Origin: Glandiceps talaboti
Taxonomy: Eukaryota; Hemichordata; Enteropneusta; Spengelidae
Assembly (NCBI RefSeq): GCF_964340395.1
Contig: NC_135563.1
Span: forward strand, 23,243,809-23,307,808
Length of the DNA stretch: 64,000 nt
Direction: 5' to 3'
The notes beneath the pieces are model-generated. The model made no database searches. It saw nothing but the letters and a program-made list of their open reading frames with translations, and had not been told where the DNA came from. Below are positions 24,711 through 35,893 of this stretch, piece after piece (position 1 is the stretch's first letter; each line of letters opens with the position of its first letter). The position numbers and the translations under genes were made by a program.

Positions 24711-26118
24711 TAACCTTGTGTTGAAGTCATAATGGTTTACAAGAAGAGAGAGGGACACGCGACTTTTTTTAAAAAACAAAATATGACCGGTGTTATTAAT
24801 TAATCATATCAGTAAACTAATTATGAAAGTTATAGCTTCAAGTTTGACTTAATTTTTACCCAGTCTGTGGTTAATGATAATTTGTAGTTTTAGTTACGTA
24901 ATATTTCAAGTATTGTTCTAGTTTTGTAGTTGATGACCAAATATATGCCGGTTCCATGCTGCATTAGTTAAGACATACAAAAAACTTTATAGATCCATGC
25001 CAACTAGATTAACTTAACACAATGAATACCAACATTCAAGAAGAAGAAGAAGAAAAAAGTATAAAAAATATTTCATTGTCTTTGTATCATGCAAGAGCTA
25101 TGAAAACATGTTTCTGGCTCTATCATGATGCGAGAGACAAGACAAAAAAAATGTCATTGTATGAGACGACATCACTTAATTTACTGCATTTTTACTATCA
25201 TATAGATTAAACTCTCTTATACACTCTTTAACTACAAAGGTTAATTCTCAATGAAAAATCAACAAGTCCAGAATATTGGGTAGAATAATATCTTTCATCA
25301 TAACGACAAAAGTTATGTTGTAAGTAACATGGGTATAGGAACAAGTTGTTGCCATGGAAACTGGTCTATCTTGTTTGACAGGGCAGGTTGCTATGGCAAC
25401 TGACAAGAAACCTGCCTGTTTAGACTAACTATAGTAAACTTCTCAAAGAATCATAGGTAAAATGCCACCTTGGTACCACAATCCTATTTGTGATTTCCCA
25501 GCAGCCTTCAAATTACCCATGATACTTTGACCATAGGAAATTTTTAACCTTACTATGGTAATGCACCAAATAAGGTCAAAATGATATTTTTTGGTTACAG
25601 TCAAGAAGTGACTTCCAAGTGACTTTAACAATTTACTATTAAGTTTACCAGTATGGATATTTTTTGGTCATCATCTTCCACTGTGTCAGCAATTTTTTTC
25701 TGTGTTTTTCTTTTTATGTAATACATAGTGTACAAGGCATCCACCATTTGGAGTAGTCTCAGATATAGTGATGTAAACGCATACAGCAGTTGCCATATTG
25801 TGTCTGGCTAGCACCACATTGTGTATGGCTAGCACCACAAATCATTTGCCATGTGTGACCCAATAAAGGTGTACGTATGTACAGTGTAAACTTGCCATTC
25901 TTTTGTCTCTGTGTCTCTCTGTACCACACCCTTTCACTTGTGACATATTGAAAGTGCACAGTAATGGTGGTCTATTTTTATTTTTATGTCTCCCATTTAC
26001 CTGACTGACTCCACATTTATGGAAGCTGACCTAAAAATATCGCCCTCTACAGTCAGATCAGAAAAAAAGTCACCACACATACAATCATTGTCAGCCAAGC
26101 ATTGATTGAAAAGGGGAG

Positions 26119-26403
26119 CTTGTTACAAACAGGGAAAGTAAACAAATGAATTAGATTAATAACACTTGGCACAACATGTTGGAAGTACAGAGACTTGTTT
26201 TACATTCCATGATTTAACAAGAACAATTTTATGTGTATATGAAATGCCTTGGGACTTGAAATTTGTGACTGTGAACTATTCTGTAAGGAGACCAGAAAAC
26301 TTCTTATCAAATGAAAGAATGTAATGCAAGTCTCTACGTCCAACCTGCTTTGTCAAGTGTTATTAATACAATGCATTTGTTTACTTTCCCTGTTTGTAAC
26401 AAG
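26119..26403. mobile_element. Palindromic MITE-like element with ~90-bp arms
   Basis: The left arm starts CTTGTTACAAACAGGGAAAG and the right arm ends CTTTCCCTGTTTGTAACAAG (26403). The outer 30 bp are perfectly complementary and pairing continues with mismatches to about 26208/26315, around a ~105-bp centre. No ORF. Intergenic between the adducin genes. Confidence 0.8.
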
Positions 26404-27346
26404 TTCTGTTCATCAATGTTTGCTTGTTGCTGGTTCTGACTGGATGAAACTTGAATATCATTTATTACCAGTACTGAAATTCTGAACATTTTAATCAATC
26501 AATTTAGAATTCTTCCAAATTTTACTGTCATTTCTATTACAAGACATGAAGACTGATGGAAGTATAACTAAATGTCACACAAACTTGTTTTTATGCTGAA
26601 TAATCAACCCATCATTTTCAGCACCAGTGACCACATCATCAACTGAAGACAATTACTGTTCAGTGCAAAGATAAAAGTGATGGGCAGTCAAGTAATTAAA
26701 CTTTAAAAAAAATAAATGCAAATATGCCTATCTACGAGGATTATGCCCATAATAATCATTTTATATATTTATGGAAGGTTGTTTGGCTTTGAACACGAGG
26801 TCATTCTACATGCTATGCCATGTGTAAAAGTAAAATCATATTGAAAAAAAGAATAAAAATAGTAAAAAAATAGTCCCCGTTGCAGATAATATACCTTTAA
26901 CTGGCATGTTGTACATAGTCAGAAATTTCATATGTGATAATCAGTTGCACTTGTAACATTTTTGTTCAAAATTGTGACACCTAAATTTGCTAATTTATAC
27001 AAGTAATGTTATAGCCACAAGTACAAAATTATTTATACTGCGGAGTATTGAGATTCTAGAAACTGCGCCACCTAGCGACGAAATGTATGATCTCTTCGTT
27101 TGGAGTGTGCCTTACATGTCGGACCAAGCGATTACTCTGTAGGCTAATGGCGCATGAATGTAGCACGAATCGTACTTTTCTTTTACTCTATACTTTGACG
27201 TTAATAAAGTTAAGGTAGGTCTCTATGGTAACTGCCTCTAAGGTTTCAGATATGGCCGTCATCATCAGTCTTCTTATGAAGTAAACCAGAAAAATATGCC
27301 ATGTACGTTCTCAACACCCCTATAAATAGTGGACTTGCCTAGCATA

Positions 27347-27514
27347 ATGCCAAAGGTTATTCATGTACAAGATATGGATATTAGATCTCTTTGGCGATAC
27401 TGGGGGAATTACTTGATAAAATTAAATCCTTCGAAGATACCATGCACCAAATTGAGAACTGTTGTCACTAACAAAACCGGTTACCCCGTCAGGCAGATAT
27501 CTGCAGTCCACAAC
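27347..27514 (+). CDS. Possible upstream 5' exon of the head-only adducin gene
   Basis: A 56-codon open stretch starts at an ATG (27347) and ends at a good donor (GTGAGT at 27515). Its phase-0 end would join in frame to the acceptor at 29135/29136, extending the N-terminus through L-V-Q-N before the internal ATG at 29148. A TATAAATA lies at 27321-27328, but only about 20 bp before the ATG, too close for standard initiation upstream of it. No recognised domain; the sequence is basic (RSLWRYWGNYLIKL...). It may be chance or an unrelated small ORF (it stays open to 27607 if unspliced). Confidence 0.22.
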
Positions 27515-28420
27515 GTGAGTCGAAACGGGACTACCTTGAATAGGTTAGTATCCACACTACCCACTAGAGTACCATATATTAATGATAAAATGCGTGGGTC
27601 CTGTTAATATTTTTTATCACAGCTTACTTTTCCTGTACCACGTATAATTTGGACGGTTCCTTTCCACTATGGGCGACCATGTCAGAGTTAATTTTCGTTA
27701 TGTAACCTGCTTGGGTTGGATTCAGTATTTACGATTTGGATATCATCATTAGTATTGAGGAATGAGTGTGCTAAACTGAGAATGTTGTGTCTCGACCAAG
27801 TAGTCGAATAAATCGGCACATTAGTCATTACGATCGTCAAAATTTTAACTTTTCATGTGAATAGAATTTGACGTAATGCAATTTGTTAATAGATTCTCAG
27901 AATTTCAGGGAATTTCCCCCAGCTAATTATCAGGTTGACATTTTCATATGTACTTTGGTCTAAAATGGGGTATTGGTTTTCGGTCAAAATGGGGTCTGTG
28001 GTTGACATTGGCCGCACACTCCTACCAGACCTGGCCAGTGGTAACCCCCCCCCCCCCCCAGGTTCTGACCCCATGAAAAATGTCAACAATGCAATGGTTG
28101 AATGAATTGATATTGATATTCAGTGTATCATAACTTTGAAAAGTTTCTTTCCGTTCATCAATATGCTATATTCTTTGGGCGATGCTTTGGTCACTTCTTA
28201 CAACAGTGACAATCGACATCGTCGTTAATACATATGGAATTTTGAGTGTACCATACACGTCTTTTCTGGAGTCCGAATGTCACATTTACATGTTTTACTA
28301 GACAAACTAAAGGGCAGATACTGCGTCTGTGATTGGCTAACAGTGTATGTCAGCTGACAGTCACATGACTGGTAGTGTTGTCGAATGTTTACATTGCTTA
28401 GGCCTTATAGTAATAAAAAC

Positions 28421-28754
28421 AATTGTGTGGTTCCAATTACGCTCAATTTTAGAATAGGTGGGGTAGATTTTTTATTTTTATTTATTTATTTTTTTCATGT
28501 GTGAACATGAGTGTCTAGTTCAGGTTTTCCATTGTTTCCTAAATAGTCGCTGTGTTATGGTTTCTTCCCATCAGATGTACAGCCATTACAGATTGGAAGA
28601 CTAGGTTTATATTGTCTTCTTATGTTGAAGTTGGTTTCCGCATCCTCTTTTTCTCATGAGACTTCCCAATTATTTTTTCTTGAATGTGTAAAAAAAATGT
28701 TTAGGGTTGGCAGCGAAGAACTAGGTGGGGTCAGGTAACTGGAACCAAACAATT
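28421..28754. mobile_element. DNA-transposon-like element with 20-bp TIRs
   Basis: The left end AATTGTGTGGTTCCAATTAC pairs with the right end GTAACTGGAACCAAACAATT at about 18 of 20 positions. The 3' half (from 28511) is related to 59119-59328 in a hexokinase intron, sharing GTGTCTAGTTCAG, GTTTAGGGT and AACTAGGTGGGG. A TAGGCCTTAT word flanks both sides. Confidence 0.65.
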
Positions 28755-29147
28755 ATTTGTGTAGGCCTTATGTATTGTAATACTGTAATTTTCTAACTCA
28801 AGGTACTACATTAACCTACATGTATAACACATATCGACAGTCTCTCCATCATTTTGTAATACAGTGTTAGAAGTATGAAATCAGAAATATAACCATGGAA
28901 ACAATCATTAGAATGGTAATTTGTATCTACTTTATATACAATATTTGAATATTTTAATTAGTAAATGCTTCCCATAAGCACTTTGAAAACAATTTATTTG
29001 ATACCAAAATAATCTCAGCAATTCGACTGCTGTTTTAATCGACTACCCACTGACTATCTTTTCTTTTAATTTCATTGTTACTTTTTTAGTCTTTTTTTTT
29101 AATGAAGATTTGGCAAAACTTTTGGATCTATTCAGCTTGTTCAAAAT

Positions 29148-31537
29148 ATGGCAACAACAACAACATCACAAATGAATGGCGATGCTAAAGATATTGAGAA
29201 AATTATAGACAGCAAGTTTAAATTGGTAGGTAATAAATTTGTTACAAATATTTGAAATGTGTAAATAGTTTTAATAGTTTATTTTGTTTTGGTGCTATTA
29301 AGATCTTTTTATTCTCCCAGCTGGCTGGCTATTCTTTCAAGAGTTACCAAGCTCCAAACATTCTTTATATCCCATAATTTTACAGCAACATTATTCTCAG
29401 CCAGATTTGCAGATTTGCCAATGTTGACAACTCTGTTCAAGAGAGGTCATGGAATGGAGGTGAAAACGTAGGTCCCTAAAGCAAAACAGAAAATTAATGC
29501 AGATAGGATAAAATCGGCCTCAACCTTGTTCCCCTTTAAGTCCAAATATATCCCATAATATACTTGATTTTGTTGGCCCGTTGTACTCAACCACCCAAAT
29601 CAAATATTGATATACTTCTTATTAGATTCAAGTTTAACAAAGTCTAATTTTTCCCCTTTGTATGAAGAATGGTCCTCACCAACAAAAGTTTCCAATTTGT
29701 GACACGGAATTAGAATCAGCTGATATTGACCAGGAAGAGAAAGTTCTGAGATGTAAATTAGCTGCCTTGTATAGACTGATAGACTTCCATGGATGGATAC
29801 ATCTAATCTATAATCACATTACAGTAAGTTAACAACATATCTCAATTTACAACTATTATTAGTACAATAATACAATAGCCTTGAAAATTCAAATTTCCAT
29901 GTAAGTTCCAACTGGTATTAATTAAATACAGTAGGGCTTTGATGAGTCAAACTTCTATATAAAGTATTGATACAGCAAAAAGTCAAACATGGAGTTCTGG
30001 AGCCTTGGCAAAGTCAAATCTCCATTGAATGCAGTAGAACCATAATAAGTCAGATGCCAGTGTAAAGAAGTGTTTACAGGGAAAGAAATTCCTTGTGAAT
30101 TCTGTATGTTTAATAAAAACTAGGATATTACTTCAGATAACTTGTATTGATTCATTTACTTCCACATATCATTGGCATTGGAAGGGACGTATGAGTTCAC
30201 TAGGTAGTTGGCATTGATCTGAAGTTTGGTGGAAGGGACATATGAGTATGCTAGGTAAATTGTCAACAGCTTTTATCATTCTTATAATTGTACTGGTAAG
30301 ATCCATTAACATTGTCAATGTAACGAAATTAAGCTGCCTAGCAAGTCTCATACATCACTTCCACCTAAGTTGTGATTGATGTTGCAGTGTTCTCCCTAGG
30401 ATGGATTTTAACACATACACACATGTACATTAAGGATCAGCCATTTCTCTTCATGTAGAAGTATCATGATTTTGTCATTCAAAGATTACTAAAACTCAAG
30501 GATGGTAAAATAATTTTGAAGCACAGTAGAAACCTGCCAAGCATGGCAGCCTAGATGGCAAGGACGGTCTTTGCACTGTGATTTATCTATAGTGGGGAGA
30601 ACATAGCATGGTAGAAACCTGCCAAGCATGGCAGCCTAGATTGCAAGGAAGGTCTTTGCACTGTGATTTATCTATAGTGGGGAGAACATAGCATGGTAGA
30701 AACCTGCCAAGCATGGCAGCCTAAATGGCAAGGAAGGTCTTTGCACTGTGCTTTATCTATAGTGGGGAGAACACTGATGTTAAGTGTGTACTGATTGACA
30801 TTGAATGAAACATACACATTTCATTTCTTTTAGCATCCAAGTTTTTATCAGACATCATGAATTCACAACATATTCTTCACCTCTAATACAGTAAAGCTTT
30901 ACTTTGTCAAAATCCACATAATTTTTGTCAAGTTGCCAGGGTAACCCAGCGGCTCCCTGGAGATGATTCTATTCTTTGCTTTCAAGCTGTTTCAGTATTA
31001 AAGTTTACTTTGTCAACCATGAATCAAATTTTTTTTATCTGAAATCACGTTAATCAATCATCAGAACTTAAAATAATTAAAAATTGTCATCTCCACTTTT
31101 ATTTGACATCCTGTTGAAAAACTACAGTTGTAAGAGTTGTTCTTGTCATGATCATTTTGTGAATTAGATTCCTCTTTTTTTGTATTTCTGTTTGTTAGCC
31201 TTATGTTTTTCACTTTATATATAGGCAAGAGTGTCTGAAGCAGATGAGCATTTTTTGATCAATCCATTTGGTCTGATGTACTATGAAATCACAGCATCTA
31301 GTCTAATGAAAATAGACATTGATGGTAATACACTGGATGCTGGATCTACTGACTATGGCTGTAACCAAGCTGGATGGACTTTACACTCAGCTATCCATGA
31401 TGCTAGACCTGACATCAAGTGTGTTATTCATTTACACACACCTGCTGGAGCTGCAGTAAGACATATATATACAGTTGGAGCTTTGTAATAGTAGCTTGCA
31501 GAGTTTGTCAGAGAGAGTGTGCATGTGTGGGTGTCTC

Positions 31538-31580
<43 letters not shown>

Positions 31581-34500
31581 GACACACACAGTCAGTCAAA
31601 TGGAGACAACTGTGCGAGACACTGACAGACTGACCGACAAACAGATTTCATGTGTGCATGTCTTTCCTTGCAGGTATCAAGTATGAAATGTGGATTACTA
31701 CGATGTTGTCAAGAATCTCTGATAGTGGGTGAAGTGGCATACCATCCATACAGTGGAATCTTGGTGGATGAAAAGGAAAGGAAGCTGATTGCAAAGAACC
31801 TTGGCCCAACAACTAAGGTGTGTATTAAACTCTAGTGGTTGGTGACAGAATAGTGCGGGATAATGAAATAAATGGTACTTTAAGAAGTAATCAAATGAAC
31901 CTTATAAAATATGCAAAGCAACGCAAATATGATAGGATAAATTGGAGAGATTGTGTTTTCTGTTCACTCTGACTAGAGGTATATTTATAATGAAAGGTAG
32001 CTAGTCAGATTTAGTCACAGGGGTCAGGAGGAATAAACAGCTTTTTTTGTTATTTTCAACATTTCTGACATTACCCTCCTACCAGTGTAAACATCTACCA
32101 ATCTAACTAATGGTAACAGTAGATATCACAAGGTTATACACATATTATGATGCACAAAAGTGACACAGAGTGGATTTAATTTCAATTTTATATTTCTGAC
32201 CCCTGTGATCTAGCTGACACCATACATGTTTACAAGTAGAATTTGAAACATATACAGAAATTACAGAAATTACAGTAACAGAGACATAACCCGGTATTGT
32301 TTATAACTACCACAGTAGAGCCGGACACAGATGTATCATTTGCAGTTCTACCACAAATTTGTAGTATATCTCAAAAATTTTACTCCCAAGTTTTTGTGAC
32401 TTTATCAAAGTTGTCTTTCTTTCATTGATTTGATTAGATAATGATTCTTCATAACCATGGATTGGCAATTTGTGGTGAAACTATAGAGGAGGCCTACTAC
32501 TTGACAGTCCTTTTAATGGCTGCTTGTGAAACACAGGTAAGAATTATGTAAATTTGGTGGTATCAAATGATTACCATGGTTACATGTGTACTGAAATTAT
32601 CGAGAAATTATTTATCTACAATTAGACCCAAGAATGTTAAGAAAATACAAATGAAATCTTCCAGATCATCTGTTTTGAACGTTTTATTTTGATTTTTATT
32701 TCAAAATCAAAAGTCATCATTTATTGGGATGTACCAATTTTTTAGTGTGAGAAAATTTGAGGGATCCCAGTAGACATGGCAAACAACATTTTGTTGGGTC
32801 ATTAGGTTGAGGGCGCTCTCCCAAACTTTTGTGTGTGCAGAAACTTTTATGATTGTGTGCTGTAGGATGACATGTCTTTTATCAGGCATGTACTGCAGTG
32901 TGTCTTGTATGCCATAGCTGAAAAAGGGTATTTTTCAACTCAATTGACTTGCATGTAGCATAAAAAATGGTAGCACTTCATACATTTAGCTTCTTCCAAG
33001 ACAAAAACTGAATTACAATTGCTCACAGCATGACAAAAAATTATCTCAAATTCTTTATTTGACATATTAAGTGTCATGGTAACTGTACATGTATCTTTTT
33101 ACCTATTATGAACACCTCTGACCTAGGTTCGTTTGATGTCATGTGGTGGACTAGATAACATGATTCTAATGGATGAAGAAATGATGAAAAAAGTGCGAAT
33201 GGTAGCGGGCCGTGGAGGTGGTGGTGTCAGCAAAGACTCAAGTGCATGGAAGTTTGGCCAGTTGGAATTTGAAGGTGCTGTTAGAATTATGGATAACATG
33301 GTAAGTGAAAGGAAATGACTTGCCTACAATAATGATATTGTAAGCTATTACAATTATTAATAAAAATTATGTGACAGCATACATGAACTGTAAATATGTC
33401 TTAGAGAAGAGTCAAAAATATTAAAAGAATACCAAATTATGAAGTGAATAATTTTCAAGTATAATTGAAAATATTACATAAATTATGTTAGGTACTATAT
33501 TGATTATGTGCACTGTTGTTCATATGCATGTGTACTGCTACTAGTGGTATTTGCACTGCAGTGCAGTACTTAAAACATTATTACATGCCAGTTTGTGAAT
33601 GAGTATGCAAATTTAATAGTATTAATTCCATGTACACAACATTGCATAATTGCACGTTGAATTTAATTTTGCTGTTATAGATAAACATATGTTACAGTAA
33701 TAATAAGAGAACCGTATATCTTGTGAGTGCCAGTGTGGTTACTACTACTCAGTAGTATTTGTACTCATGCTTCATGCTTGTACTTCTTTCTGCTGCACTT
33801 TCACTTGCAAGTATGCCTGCAGAAAACACCACAAACACTGGCGCAGATACCCCAAGTATGCCTGCAGAAGACACCACAAGCACTGGCTCAAATACCTCAA
33901 GTATTGCCACACTTGTACTCATGCATCATGGAGCTCTCTCATATTATCCATGTACAAAATTGTAGTAAATATTCACAAGAAAAGAATGTAAAAGTGACTA
34001 AATGTGTTAATTCTACAGGGATTGAAATCAGGATATCCTTACAAAAAGATGATTAAGGCTGACAAAAGAAAGATAGATGAACATGACTTGCAGGACCAAC
34101 AGAAGACAAGCAAAAGTAAACGAGGAAAAAAGGTGAGTATGGAACAGTGTGCCCTCTAGGCCAATTTGACAAGCCAGTGATGCACACAATTTCTAGTGAC
34201 ACACCAAAGTGTGGTTTTCTCCTATCTCTTACTATGTTGTGACTCACAAGAAATCACAGTTTTTATCATTTTGACCCAAAACAACAAGATTTGGTTATCA
34301 TTAGAGGGCATAGTGGTATAGAAACATTGAGAACCATAATTGTATAGTATACCCATACCTTAAAGAGGCTGGCTTCTGTGTCATATATATATATATATTT
34401 TGCATTGCATTGCATTTTATATATACTTCAGTAGACTATGTTCTTCTGAAATTGTTCAATGTGTATATGTATACCTCTGATATGCATGGGCTGATTTCAA

Positions 34501-34722
34501 ACAAACTTGGCATAACTATCAGATACTGTAGTACAATTATGTGTGCTTGTACATCACTTTTATTTCATAGCAATACTAAATGACCAAATGATGGCTATAT
34601 TAGTTCAGTAAACGATGAAGACTTGTTCAAATAATATACAGTCAGTATTTTGATATCAAGAGAATTGCAACAAAAATTACTATAAATGACAGTTATCCTT
34701 TCATTTTTCTTTCTTTTAGTGA
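29148..34722 (+). CDS. Head-only adducin paralog (class II aldolase/adducin domain protein)
   Basis: Tandem copy of the adducin head. Exons: 29136-29225 (ATG at 29148), 29668-29823, 31225-31455, 31674-31817, 32438-32536, 33127-33300, 34019-34132, and a last exon starting at 34720 whose first codon is TGA. All junctions are phase 0; the product is about 332 aa. Conserved blocks: [81 protein letters not shown]. Exons 3-5 (231, 144, 99 nt) match the upstream adducin exons exactly in length. The protein stops soon after SGYPY with a short basic end (KSKRGKK), so the rest of the neck, the tail and the MARCKS-related domain are absent, as are the counterparts of the first two adducin exons. It could modulate adducin oligomers through head contacts; that role is inference. 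Confidence 0.88.
30527..30778 (+). repeat. 84-85-bp tandem repeat, three copies
   Basis: Copies begin at 30527, 30611 and 30696 with GTAGAAACCTGCCAAGCATG and end with TATAGTGGGGAGAACA. Nearly identical; in an intron of the head-only adducin gene. Confidence 0.9.
31542..31583 (+). repeat. GACA tetranucleotide microsatellite
   Basis: About nine GACA units between exons 31225-31455 and 31674-31817. Confidence 0.9.
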
Positions 34723-35330
34723 GAAGTTTCAACTGCAAATAAGAAGATTTGATCATAATGCACAATGTTTGGAACAGTGTACTTTTTATCTTTAACATAA
34801 TGATGTTTTGATACTTGCATAGCACAGTACTATTGTGATTGGGGTAGTGGTACCGAACCACTATAATATACCATATTGATGAACACAAAGCTGCTTATTT
34901 TTGTGTAGTAAATAGAGATCAGTATGTCAAGCAATGTGTCAGTTATATAAATGACACAATATAGTACCTGTACTAAAATACACTATACTAAAAGTATACT
35001 TTAAATATGTTAGAAGTATACTTGATTAAAGTATATTGACAAATGTAAGTGCAAATATGACTGGGCACATAATTCAGGTAAAGCTGTAATTTTTTTACAG
35101 AATCGGTTGATATAAATGTCAACTCTAGTTGTATAGTCAAATGTTTGATTGTAAATTTTGGACTGACTGCCAATGACTATGATGGAATTCACCATGGTTG
35201 GAGAGGTATAGAAGTAGCTATAGTAGTATATGTGGCATTTCACACTACATATACAAAAACACAAAAAAGAAAAAAGTGTATATGTACATGGAAGGAATAA
35301 GACATGAATAAAGTTGAATTCAAAACATAT
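34723..35330 (+). other. 3' UTR of the head-only adducin gene (predicted)
   Basis: AT-rich non-coding sequence following the TGA, ending near AATAAA at 35307-35312. Short open frames here on the minus strand have no coding character. Confidence 0.45.
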
Positions 35331-35683
35331 CTTGCGAAGTGAAAATGTTTGTTCTAAGTCTGAGTGTCTTGTAAATATATATTACAGGTGGTTTTAGGTG
35401 TGGTGGGTTTTTGAATTTTTCCCAGGATTAAAATAGTAACTTATTAGTTTCCAAGTAAATCATAGATATATTTTATAGATCAAGGGTTGTTAAAACTGTG
35501 ATAATCAGCACGTTGGTGGTGCACTTACTTACCATGTATAGTACAGTCAACATGTACAGTAGAGTACAAACATTAACATAAATATTGGTGATGCACTTCC
35601 TTACAGAGGATGAAGCAGTGGGTGTGTGAATGTAGTCTTTACCATGCATGACACAGTCTACATGTTGGTGTCACTTTCTTTAA

Positions 35684-35893
35684 AGGGAAGGCCACTTCAG
35701 AAAATAAAGACATTTTCATAAACTATGGGTTCTGAGAGTCATTTCATTATTTTGCATAACATACAGTTGTTTGCAATTTCAGTGAAACATCAAGTTGATC
35801 TTGTGCCTTTATATAGGGTATCTCTGCTATGGGCTATTGCATCATGGGAGATAGTCGACATTATTCAATGGTTGAACACTGAATATTCATGAG
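35684..35893 (+). repeat. Dispersed repeat, copy 1
   Basis: Shares ACATTTTCATA, CTATGGGTTCT, GTCATTTCAT, ATCAAGTTGATCTTGTGCCT and GGGCTATTGCATCATGGGAG with the reverse complement of 40172-40390 in the same order. A non-coding interspersed element. Confidence 0.8.

Larger units (their letters stand above)
24711..29135. other. Intergenic region / 5' region of the head-only adducin gene
   Basis: 4.4 kb with no confident coding exon apart from the weak candidate at 27347-27514. It includes a palindromic element (26119-26403), a TIR element (28421-28754), a run of 13 C (28047-28059), two RFX-like motifs (25348-25361, 25387-25400) and an inverted CCAAT box (ATTGG 28332-28336) that might mark a promoter. 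Confidence 0.55.

Noticed and set aside
29289-29471. 60-codon frame between the first two exons of the head-only adducin gene
   Set aside because: A GTAGGT follows it, but there is no good acceptor and no resemblance to adducin.
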